Origin: Clostridium sp. UBA6640
GTDB lineage: Bacteria; Bacillota; Clostridia; Clostridiales; Clostridiaceae
Length of the DNA stretch: 9,027 nucleotides
Assembly (NCBI RefSeq): GCF_002455975.1
Contig: NZ_DKLM01000145.1
Span: 18,487 to 27,513, forward strand
Direction of reading: 5' to 3'
Part shown: piece after piece, positions 1-6,632 of the stretch
How positions within the stretch are numbered: the first letter of the stretch is position 1
Layout of the letters: each line of letters opens with the position of its first letter
Program-made: the position numbers and the translations under genes
Notes under the pieces: generated by a model
Databases searched by the model: none
Told to the model about the DNA's origin: nothing
The model's input: the letters and a program-made list of their open reading frames with translations, nothing else

Positions 1-149
1 CACAATGAAAATTTAACTTATATGATATTTTAATTTCATAACAAAAAGTCTTTTTTAGAAATTAAAAATCAAGAATTATGGTTAAAATTCCATGGTAAAG
101 TTTTTAGAGTTTTTTAGAATAAAGTATATTTAATAAAGGATGGAGTTAT
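1..149. other. Spacer before rapZ with a possible tail of an upstream gene
   Basis: No complete gene is present. The frame starting at base 1 is open for ten codons and ends at TAA 31-33. The same frame then stays open from 34 to TAG 115-117 (28 codons including the stop) but contains no ATG, GTG or TTG start. The translated stretch has a protein-like mix ending in ELWLKFHGKVFRVF. This could be the true 3' end of the upstream gene, followed by noncoding DNA that is open by chance, or a C-terminus cut by an in-frame stop. The other two frames also stop within the first 20 bases, so the upstream gene's frame is undetermined. In clostridia rapZ usually follows murB and/or a PHP-domain gene, but I cannot recognise either here. 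No convincing promoter is visible. A TATATT at 125-130 lacks a good -35. Confidence 0.3.
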
Positions 150-1034
150 ATGAGATTTGTTATAGTTACAGGAATGTCAGGAGCGGGAAAGACTCAAGCT
201 ATAAGAAGTCTTGAAGATTTAGGATATTTTTGCGTTGATAATCTTCCGCCAACATTAATTCCTAAGTTTGCAGAGGCTTGTTATCAAACTGAAGGAAAAA
301 TAGATAAAATTGCTGTTGTTGTTGATATAAGAGGAAGAAAATTTTTTGATGATTTATTTGATAGCTTACAGCATTTAAATGAAAGTGGATACAAATATGA
401 AATATTATTTTTAGAAGCCACTGACGAAGTAATAGTTAAGAGATATAAAGAGTCAAGAAGAAAGCACCCATTAGCACCTGAAGGCAGGGTAATTAATGGA
501 ATCACTATTGAAAAGAAAAAATTAAAAGCTATTAGAGAAAAAGCCAACTATATTATAAATACAACTAAATTAAGTAACAAAGATTTAAATGAAGAAATAA
601 CTAATATTTTTGGTGAGCAGGGACAAATAGAAACCCAGCTATTTATAAATGTTTTATCCTTTGGATTTAAATATGGGATACCAGTAGATTCAGACTTAGT
701 ATTTGATGTACGATTTCTACCGAATCCATACTATATACCAGAACTAAAGCCTTATTCCGGTAATGATAGACCGGTAAGAGATTATGTTTTAAGTAAAGTA
801 GAGACAGAGCAATTTATAGATAAGTTAATAGATATGCTAGAGTTTCTATTACCTAATTATAAAAAAGAAGGGAAAAGGCAGCTTATTATTTCTATTGGCT
901 GCACAGGCGGAAGGCATAGGTCTGTTGCCATTGCAAATAAAATACATGAAATTTTAGGTCATAGTGGGTATAGCGTAACAGTTGATCATAGGGATGTAAA
1001 TGAAGATATAAGTAGAGGTGCAGGAAAGCTATGA
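150..1034 (+). CDS. rapZ: RapZ/YvcJ family RNase adapter, nucleotide-binding protein
   Basis: The product is a 294-residue cytoplasmic P-loop protein of the RapZ (YhbJ/YvcJ) family, at the usual family length. The Walker A motif GMSGAGKT lies at residues 8-15, followed by VDNLPP at 29-34 and the conserved DIRGR at 59-63. The C-terminal domain carries GCTGGRHRS at 250-258 and HRDV at 280-283, which are hallmark motifs of the family. In E. coli, RapZ senses glucosamine-6-phosphate and steers the small RNA GlmZ to RNase E, controlling glmS. In B. subtilis, YvcJ hydrolyses GTP and affects competence. Which role applies here cannot be read from sequence. The ATG is preceded by an AAAGGATGGAG-type ribosome binding site at 135-145. 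The stop overlaps the next start as ATGA, so translation of yvcK is probably coupled to it. Confidence 0.96.
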   Translation: MRFVIVTGMSGAGKTQAIRSLEDLGYFCVDNLPPTLIPKFAEACYQTEGKIDKIAVVVDIRGRKFFDDLFDSLQHLNESGYKYEILFLEATDEVIVKRYKESRRKHPLAPEGRVINGITIEKKKLKAIREKANYIINTTKLSNKDLNEEITNIFGEQGQIETQLFINVLSFGFKYGIPVDSDLVFDVRFLPNPYYIPELKPYSGNDRPVRDYVLSKVETEQFIDKLIDMLEFLLPNYKKEGKRQLIISIGCTGGRHRSVAIANKIHEILGHSGYSVTVDHRDVNEDISRGAGKL

Positions 1035-2374
1035 AGCTTAAATACTGGTTGAGGCCAGGCATAGGTATTAAGAGATGGATTGGTCAAATGCTATTTGGAA
1101 TATTTATTTTCATATATGGTATTTTAGGGATTATAAATAAAAATTCTCTTGGAAATAAATATATATTATTTTTTATTGGAATAATTACAATAGGAGCAGT
1201 TATTACTTATAACGGATTTAAAGGTTATACTAAGAAGATGCTTTCTTTAGGAAGTCTAGATGTGGACAGTTTATCTTTTAATAAAAAAAGCTTAGGTGAA
1301 TTAATATATGAGAAAAAAATATTAGTAAAAGGACCTAAGATTGTAGTAATAGGTGGAGGTACAGGGCTTTCAACTTTACTAAGTGGTTTAAAGAGATATA
1401 CTAGTAATATTACAGCGATAGTTACAGTTGCAGATGATGGTGGTGGTTCAGGACTTCTACGAAAGGATTTAGGAATGCTGCCACCAGGAGATATAAGAAA
1501 CTGTATAACTGCATTAGCTTATACAGAACCGATTATGGAGGAATTGTTTCAATATAGATTCAAAGATGGAAGACTTGAAAATCAAAATTTTGGAAATTTA
1601 TTTTTAGCAGCTATGGATGGAATATCAGATAATTTTCATGAAGCAGTTAAAAAAACTTGTTCTGTTTTAGCAGTAACTGGAAGGGTTATTCCGGTCACTT
1701 TAGAAAATATAACTCTTTCAGCACGATTAAAAAATGGTTTTATTATTAAAGGTGAATCCAATATTCCTAAACAATGCATAAAGTTTAAAAGTGGAATAGA
1801 TGAAGTTTATATTGAACCTAGAGGTGCAAAGGCAGTACAAGATGCAATTGATGCTATATTAGAAGCAGATGCAGTTGTATTAGGACCTGGAAGTCTCTAT
1901 ACTAGTATCATTCCTAATTTGTTAGTAGATGGAATTAAAGATGCCATTCTGAAAACTAAAGCTATAAAGATATATATATCAAATATATTAACTCAGCCAG
2001 GAGAAAGTGATAATTATAGTGTTCAGGATCATATTACTTCTATTTATAAACATTCTTCAAAAGACATAGTAGACTATGTAATTGTGAACAGTGGAGCTTT
2101 AAGTGAAGAAGATAAGCAAAAATGTCTAAATAAAAATCCTCAATTAGTAATGTTAGATGAAGAATATAATTCGGATCTAGGTGTTGAATATATTAAGAGC
2201 AATTTTATAAAGCTTAGAAACGGATATATAAAACATGATGAGGACAAATTAGCAGCAATTTTAGTAGAAACTGTTATGAGAAAGAAATTATTTTATGATG
2301 AGAAAAGAATCCTAGAATTCTTTTATTTATCACAGATGCTAAAAGAATTTAGAGAGGATAGGGAGAAAAATTAG
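1031..2374 (+). CDS. yvcK: YvcK/CofD-family UDP-GlcNAc-binding protein with N-terminal membrane anchor
   Basis: This 447-residue protein has the YvcK (gluconeogenesis factor) fold in roughly residues 102-430. Visible motifs are GGGTGLS at 108-114, ADDGGGSG at 134-141 and PPGDIRNC at 151-158, the Rossmann-like nucleotide-binding core shared with CofD. B. subtilis YvcK binds UDP-GlcNAc, is needed for growth on gluconeogenic carbon sources, and influences MreB and PBP1 placement. It is not a CofD phospholactyl transferase, and nothing nearby suggests F420 synthesis. The first ~100 residues are extra relative to the ~317-residue Bacillus protein. They contain two hydrophobic segments (about 17-36 and 44-61) with basic residues before the first, so the sensor domain is probably tethered to the inner face of the membrane. 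The start lies inside the rapZ stop (ATGA), with an AGGAAAG at 1022-1028 as ribosome binding site. Its position between rapZ and whiA supports the call. Confidence 0.95.
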   Translation: MKLKYWLRPGIGIKRWIGQMLFGIFIFIYGILGIINKNSLGNKYILFFIGIITIGAVITYNGFKGYTKKMLSLGSLDVDSLSFNKKSLGELIYEKKILVKGPKIVVIGGGTGLSTLLSGLKRYTSNITAIVTVADDGGGSGLLRKDLGMLPPGDIRNCITALAYTEPIMEELFQYRFKDGRLENQNFGNLFLAAMDGISDNFHEAVKKTCSVLAVTGRVIPVTLENITLSARLKNGFIIKGESNIPKQCIKFKSGIDEVYIEPRGAKAVQDAIDAILEADAVVLGPGSLYTSIIPNLLVDGIKDAILKTKAIKIYISNILTQPGESDNYSVQDHITSIYKHSSKDIVDYVIVNSGALSEEDKQKCLNKNPQLVMLDEEYNSDLGVEYIKSNFIKLRNGYIKHDEDKLAAILVETVMRKKLFYDEKRILEFFYLSQMLKEFREDREKN

Positions 2375-2376
2375 TT

Positions 2377-3327
2377 ATGTCGTTTTCACTAAAGGTAAAA
2401 AATGAAATATGTAGGTATACTGACCTAAATAAAAAAGAAGCAATAGCTGAGCTTTCTGGAATAATGAAAGCTAGTGGAACTTTAGGCCTTGGAGCTAATA
2501 AAGCAATGAGCTTTAAAGTTATTACTGAAAATCCGGCTATTGCTAGACTTATATTTAAACTATTAAAAGAGCATTTTAATATACATACAAAATTATTAGT
2601 AAAAAGAAGCAATTCATTAAAGAAAAATAACGTATATGTAGTTATGATAACAGAAGATATGAATGTTAAGGAATTATTACTTGAAGTAGGAGTTCTAACT
2701 AATGAGGACTTTTTAGGATTAGACTATAGTATCCCTAAAAGACTAATAAGTGAAGAAAGCGATAAAAGAGCTTATATTAGAGGTGCCTTTTTAGGTGGAG
2801 GAAGCATTAGCAATCCTGAAAAAACCTATCATTTAGAATTTGTAACTCATAATTTAGATTATGCAAATGAATTAAGTAATTTAATTAATAGTTATGGATT
2901 GTCTTCTAAAGTAATTCAAAGAAAAAGTAGTTATGTGATTTACATTAAAGAGGGAGAACAAATTGTGGACCTATTAAATATTATAGGAGCTCATAGTTCT
3001 CTTTTAGAGCTTGAAAATATAAGAATAATGAAGGAAATGAGAAACAATGTAAATAGGCTTGTTAACTGTGAAACTGCTAACCTAAGTAAAACAGTAAATG
3101 CAGCGGTAAGACAGGTTGAGAGTATAAAAATGATTCAGAATGAGATTGGACTTAATAGATTGCCGAAAAATTTAAGAGAAATTGCAGAGTTAAGATTAGA
3201 ATATCCTGATGAATCTCTAAAGGAATTAGGCGGGATGCTAAATCCTCCAGTAGGTAAATCAGGTGTTAATCATAGACTAAGAAGAATTGAGAAAATAGCT
3301 GAAGAACTACGCAAGGAAGAGAGGTAA
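2377..3327 (+). CDS. whiA: DNA-binding protein WhiA
   Basis: The 316-residue product matches WhiA in length and layout. An N-terminal region with a degenerate LAGLIDADG homing-endonuclease fold occupies about residues 1-210, with the family motif RGAFLGGGSISNP at 135-147. A C-terminal helix-turn-helix follows at about 262-312, where LPKNLREIAELR and the run from LKELGGMLNP to GVNHRLRR are characteristic. The acidic catalytic residue of active homing endonucleases is replaced by glycine in the motif, as is normal for WhiA, so nuclease activity is not expected. WhiA is a sporulation regulator in Streptomyces. In B. subtilis it affects division and chromosome segregation. The ATG lies 2 bp after the yvcK stop, with GGGAG at 2361-2365 inside the end of yvcK as ribosome binding site. 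Confidence 0.96.
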   Translation: MSFSLKVKNEICRYTDLNKKEAIAELSGIMKASGTLGLGANKAMSFKVITENPAIARLIFKLLKEHFNIHTKLLVKRSNSLKKNNVYVVMITEDMNVKELLLEVGVLTNEDFLGLDYSIPKRLISEESDKRAYIRGAFLGGGSISNPEKTYHLEFVTHNLDYANELSNLINSYGLSSKVIQRKSSYVIYIKEGEQIVDLLNIIGAHSSLLELENIRIMKEMRNNVNRLVNCETANLSKTVNAAVRQVESIKMIQNEIGLNRLPKNLREIAELRLEYPDESLKELGGMLNPPVGKSGVNHRLRRIEKIAEELRKEER

Positions 3328-3330
3328 GCC

Positions 3331-4635
3331 ATGTCAAAGCACGAAGAGATTATAAAGTATATACTCTCATTAGATATAGGGACTAAAATTTCTGTAAGAG
3401 GTGTAAGTAGTGAACTAGGAGTTAGTGAAGGTACTGCTTATAGAGCTATTAAAGAGTGTGAGGCTATAGGAATTGTTAATACAATCTCAAGAGTTGGAAC
3501 TGTTAGAGTTGAAAAACTAGAGAAAAAGCATATAGATAAATTAACTTTTGGAGATATTGTTAATATTGTTGAAGGAACGATAATAGGTGGAGAAGATGGA
3601 ATTGATAAAGCTTTAGATAGATTTGTAATTGGTGCAATGGAAGTTGAAACTATAAAAAAATACATAAATCCAGGATCATTACTTATAGTGGGTAATAGAG
3701 AAGAGGCGCAAAAACTTGCACTTAAAAATCACTGTGCAGTACTTATTACAGGAGGATTTGAGTGCAGTAAAGAAATCATAGATCTAGCAGATGAAAAGCA
3801 TTTTCCTCTTATTTCATCTACTTATGATACCTTTACAGTAGCTAGTATGATTAACAGGGCAATTTTTGAAAATAATATTAAAAAGGATATTATTTTAGTG
3901 GAAGATATAATGGAAACTCATCCTTCTTATCTTACTACAAAAGATGATATTAAAAAATTAAAAGATTTAGTCTTTGAAACTGAACATGAAAGGTATCCTG
4001 TTATTGATGAAGAACATAAGGTTGTTGGAATTGTTACGTTAACAGATATTCCTAGCAATACAGATGATAGTGAATTAATAGAAAAAATTATGGTGAAAGA
4101 ACCTATAGTGGTTTCAACTACTACTACATTAGCTTATGCAGCTCATATTATGGCATGGGAAGGAATAAAACTCTGCCCTGTAGTTAATAAGAAGAAATTA
4201 GTAGGAGTTATATCTAGAGAAGACGTCATTAAAGCTATGCAAATAGCAGTAAGACAGCCTCATGTAGGGGAAACTATGGATGATTTAATAATAAAAAATT
4301 TTGAGTTTGAAGCTCAAAAAGATACTATGCATTTTTGGGGTGAAATAGTGCCGGAGATGTTAGATTCTATAGGCACGGCATCGTGGAATGTACTTAATAT
4401 GATGCTTTCAACTATGGGAACTATGGCACTTAGACAAAATAGTAATGCAAATGTAGCAATAGATAGTTTTTCATCATATTTTACAAAACCTGTTCAAATG
4501 GGAAGGGTAATAGATGTCTATGCTGAAGTTTTAGATAGAGGAAGATATTATTCAAAGGTAGAAATATCCATGTATAATAGTCAAAAAGAGTTAGTTGCAA
4601 AATCAGTACTTTCAGCTAAAGTATTAAAAAAATAA
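3331..4635 (+). CDS. YtoI-like regulator: HTH, DRTGG, two CBS domains and hotdog domain
   Basis: This 434-residue soluble protein has the composite architecture of B. subtilis YtoI. A winged helix-turn-helix lies at about residues 15-60 (SVRGVSSELGVSEGTAYRAI). A DRTGG-type domain follows at about 73-180, with the degenerate core VLITGGFE at 137-144. A tandem CBS pair spans about 190-306, with HPSYLTTKDD and VVGIVTLTDI in the first unit and EPIVVSTTTTLAYA and LVGVISREDVI in the second. A C-terminal hotdog/thioesterase-like domain occupies about 325-434. CBS pairs usually bind adenine nucleotides or related ligands and hotdog folds often bind acyl-CoA, so the protein is predicted to be a metabolite-responsive DNA-binding regulator. 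Its ligand and targets are unknown. It starts 3 bp after the whiA stop with GGAAGAGAGG at 3315-3324, and is probably the last gene of the rapZ transcript. Confidence 0.85.
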   Translation: MSKHEEIIKYILSLDIGTKISVRGVSSELGVSEGTAYRAIKECEAIGIVNTISRVGTVRVEKLEKKHIDKLTFGDIVNIVEGTIIGGEDGIDKALDRFVIGAMEVETIKKYINPGSLLIVGNREEAQKLALKNHCAVLITGGFECSKEIIDLADEKHFPLISSTYDTFTVASMINRAIFENNIKKDIILVEDIMETHPSYLTTKDDIKKLKDLVFETEHERYPVIDEEHKVVGIVTLTDIPSNTDDSELIEKIMVKEPIVVSTTTTLAYAAHIMAWEGIKLCPVVNKKKLVGVISREDVIKAMQIAVRQPHVGETMDDLIIKNFEFEAQKDTMHFWGEIVPEMLDSIGTASWNVLNMMLSTMGTMALRQNSNANVAIDSFSSYFTKPVQMGRVIDVYAEVLDRGRYYSKVEISMYNSQKELVAKSVLSAKVLKK

Positions 4636-4672
4636 GCCTAATATTAAAGTATGTAAAATATTGTAGTTAATA

Positions 4673-4704
4673 CCCTAGGATAATTTTAATTCTAGGGATT
4701 TTAT
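4673..4704 (+). terminator. Probable intrinsic terminator of the rapZ-yvcK-whiA transcript
   Basis: CCCTAG at 4673-4678 pairs with CTAGGG at 4692-4697. The stem extends inward by a G-U and two A-T pairs, giving about 9 bp around a 7-nt AT loop. It is followed by ATTTTATA. It sits 38 bp after the last stop of the four-gene block. The U-tract is interrupted, so termination may be incomplete. Confidence 0.6.
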
Positions 4705-4766
4705 ATAGACATGTAGGGCCTAAATTTAATTTATTTCTAAAATAATCAATACTTATTATACTTGAG

Positions 4767-4832
4767 TTGAAATTCAATTCACAATTCACAATTGTGGATA
4801 TTTCTCAGTTACCACTGAGAAATTTAAAATTG
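4767..4832. repeat. Cluster of short direct and inverted repeats upstream of the Dabb gene
   Basis: Three structures sit side by side. The first is the palindrome TTGAA-A-TTCAA at 4767-4777. Next come tandem ATTCACA units running into the perfect palindrome CACAATTGTG at 4787-4796. Last is a perfect 10-bp hairpin, ATTTCTCAGT (4800-4809) with ACTGAGAAAT (4814-4823) around a TACC loop. The hairpin is not followed by a U-tract, so it is not a convincing terminator. The packing suggests either a dispersed palindromic intergenic repeat or an operator/leader structure for the gene that starts at 4852. The motif CACAATTC and its complement feel familiar from clostridial intergenic DNA, but this is from memory and unverified. 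Confidence 0.5.
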
Positions 4833-4851
4833 ATACTGTTAAGGAGGAAAA

Positions 4852-5142
4852 ATGTTTACTCATATTGTATTTTTTAAATTAAAAGAAACTACATACGAAA
4901 ACTTACAAAAAGCTAAAAACATTTTATTATCTATGGAGGAGAATATTCCAATGCTTAAGTACCTAGAAGTTGGATTAGATGAACTTCATACAGAACGTTC
5001 CTATGATATAGTGTTAATTACGAGATTTGATTCGCTGGATGATATGAATGCTTATCAAATACATCCTTATCATGTAGCACAAGTATTAACACCACTAAAA
5101 GATATGATTGAATCTTCGAAAGCTGTAGATTATGAACAGTAA
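4852..5142 (+). CDS. Dabb (stress-responsive A/B barrel) domain protein
   Basis: This 96-residue protein consists entirely of one Dabb domain (dimeric alpha-beta barrel, ferredoxin-like fold). The N-terminal strand begins MFTHIVFFKLK, with the typical H4. A mid-protein stretch reads YDIVLITRFDSLDDMNAYQIHPYH at about 51-74, and the protein ends with the usual VDYE near the C-terminus. Such proteins are small cytoplasmic dimers. Members have been linked to stress responses, and some to cyclase or decarboxylase chemistry, so no reaction can be assigned from sequence. The start is fixed by a strong AAGGAGG at 4841-4847, only 4 bp before the ATG. It appears to be a single-gene unit lying after the rapZ-block terminator and convergent with argH. 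It has repeat structures on both sides. Confidence 0.88.
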   Translation: MFTHIVFFKLKETTYENLQKAKNILLSMEENIPMLKYLEVGLDELHTERSYDIVLITRFDSLDDMNAYQIHPYHVAQVLTPLKDMIESSKAVDYEQ

Positions 5143-5188
5143 TAAAAATGCTTGCAAAAAGGATCTCAAATACTAAATAATTTATAAT

Positions 5189-5289
5189 GTACAGTTCACA
5201 AGATGTAATTGCTAAAGAAATTAAAAATCAGTTTTTAAAATTCTTAGTTTTGATGAAATTTATTTTTAATTATAAAATGTGAACTGTAC
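5189..5289. repeat. 101-bp inverted-repeat element (MITE-like) between Dabb gene and argH
   Basis: Perfect 12-bp inverted repeats form the ends: GTACAGTTCACA at 5189-5200 and TGTGAACTGTAC at 5278-5289. Inside is a second perfect 10-bp pair, AATTAAAAAT at 5219-5228 and ATTTTTAATT at 5262-5271, so the whole segment can fold into a long imperfect hairpin. No open frame, target-site duplication or transposase is visible. It begins 46 bp after the Dabb stop and ends 6 bp beyond the argH stop, so it could be a small non-autonomous element or could act as a bidirectional end of two convergent transcripts. Neither side has a clean U-tract directly after the outer stem. Confidence 0.6.
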
Positions 5290-5295
5290 GTTGAA

Positions 5296-6609
5296 TCAAA
5301 TTTCTTTTTTTATTCCTCTTTTTAAAGTGTTTTCATAATCTATGAATTTATAAATATCTTCTAAAAAATAATTGCTAAATTGTTGTAGTTCATTTATTTC
5401 TAATTCTTCTATTAGTTTATTATTTTCTTCACAGTATAATACTATTTCACCTATTACTTTATGTGCATCTCTAAAAGCCATGCCCTTAGATACTAAATAA
5501 TCAGCAGCTTCTGTAGCATTTAAAAAGCCTTTTTTTATAGCTTCTTTCATAGCATCTTCATTAACTTCCAAGGTTCCTAACATGCCATTCATTACTTTAA
5601 TACAACTTAAAACTGTATTGATAGCATCAAAGAAAACTTCTTTATCTTCTTGCATATCTTTATTATAAGCTAAAGGAATACCTTTCATAGTAGTTAATAT
5701 AGACATTAAACTTCCATAAACTCTTCCGGTTTTTCCTTTTATAAGTTCTGCAGCATCAGGATTTTTCTTCTGAGGCATAATACTGCTTCCAGTTGCAAAT
5801 TCATCATCTATTTGTATGAAGTTAAATTCTTTACTGCTCCAAAGAATAAGTTCTTCACTTAATCTGCTTAAATGCATCATAATTATAGAAAAGGAAGATA
5901 TAAGTTCTATTACATAGTCTCTATCACTTACTCCATCCATGAAGTTGTCTACTGGCTTTTTAAAACCTAATTCCGTGCAAGTAAAAGCTCTATCTATTTC
6001 ATAAGTAGTACCACCAAGTGCACAACATCCAAGTGGACTTTCATCCAGTAAATTTATAGCATTTTCTATTCTAATTTTATCTCTAGAAAACATACTGTAA
6101 TAAGCCATAAGATGATATTTAAAAGTTACTACCTGCGCTCTTTGGAGATGAGTATATCCGGGCATAATAAAATTATTTTTTTCACCAACTTCTAATATAG
6201 TGTTTTTAAGATTTTCTACTTCTTTTTTAATTTCTAGAGCTTTCTTTTTTGCATATAATCTTAAATCCACCGCTACTTGATCATTTCTGCTTCTACTCGT
6301 GTGGAGCTTTTTACCAGTATTACCGATTCTGCTTATTAAATTTATTTCAATAAAGCTATGTATGTCTTCGTAATTTCCTTCTAGTTTTAAAGCTCCACTT
6401 TCTATATCTTTTAAAATATCTTTAAGACCTTGTATTATTAAGTTACCTTCTTCTTCTGATAGAATACTACACTTCATTAACATTTTTACATGGGCCATAC
6501 TACCAGTAATGTCTTCTTTGTACAATATGTTATCGAAACTTAGGGAACTATTGAAATCTTCCATAAGTCTACTTTCTTCTTTTTTAAATCTTCCACCCCA
6601 AAGATTCAT
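5296..6609 (-). CDS. argH: Argininosuccinate lyase
   Basis: ArgH cleaves argininosuccinate to arginine and fumarate, the last step of arginine biosynthesis, as a cytoplasmic homotetramer of the fumarase/aspartase superfamily. The 437-residue length fits bacterial ArgH. The N-terminal LWGGRF is at residues 3-8, TSRSRNDQVAVDLRL at 104-118, and GYTHLQRAQ at 151-159 with the catalytic-region histidine at 154. The superfamily signature GSSIMPQKKNP is at 274-284 and carries the catalytic serine on the mobile loop. All key motifs are intact. The ATG is preceded by AGGGATG (complement of 6614-6620). The gene starts 23 bp after the argG stop on the same strand, so the two are an operon and share the argG promoter. 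No good terminator is seen after it, unless the inverted repeat at 5189-5289 serves. Confidence 0.98.
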   Translation of the reverse strand: MNLWGGRFKKEESRLMEDFNSSLSFDNILYKEDITGSMAHVKMLMKCSILSEEEGNLIIQGLKDILKDIESGALKLEGNYEDIHSFIEINLISRIGNTGKKLHTSRSRNDQVAVDLRLYAKKKALEIKKEVENLKNTILEVGEKNNFIMPGYTHLQRAQVVTFKYHLMAYYSMFSRDKIRIENAINLLDESPLGCCALGGTTYEIDRAFTCTELGFKKPVDNFMDGVSDRDYVIELISSFSIIMMHLSRLSEELILWSSKEFNFIQIDDEFATGSSIMPQKKNPDAAELIKGKTGRVYGSLMSILTTMKGIPLAYNKDMQEDKEVFFDAINTVLSCIKVMNGMLGTLEVNEDAMKEAIKKGFLNATEAADYLVSKGMAFRDAHKVIGEIVLYCEENNKLIEELEINELQQFSNYFLEDIYKFIDYENTLKRGIKKEI

Positions 6610-6632
6610 TAAACATCCCTACTTTCTAAAGT

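Noticed and set aside
284..547. Minus-strand open frame inside rapZ
   Set aside because: It is fully antisense to a conserved gene, with no ribosome binding site and no recognisable product. The similar frames at 2349-2612 and 3438-3665 were rejected for the same reason.
1031..2374. CofD (2-phospho-L-lactate transferase) for F420 synthesis
   Set aside because: The fold is shared, but the rapZ-whiA context and the membrane-anchored N-terminus fit YvcK, and no F420 genes are nearby.
2377..3327. Active LAGLIDADG homing endonuclease
   Set aside because: The motif reads GAFLGGGSI with glycine in place of the catalytic acid, a C-terminal HTH is present, and the gene sits at the standard whiA position.
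4775..4796. CRISPR-like tandem repeats
   Set aside because: The ATTCACA units are 7 bp long and directly adjacent with no spacers. No cas genes are present.
4800..4823. Intrinsic terminator at the TACC-loop hairpin
   Set aside because: The stem is perfect but AT-rich, and it is followed by TTAAAATTG rather than a U-tract. It lies just before a start codon.
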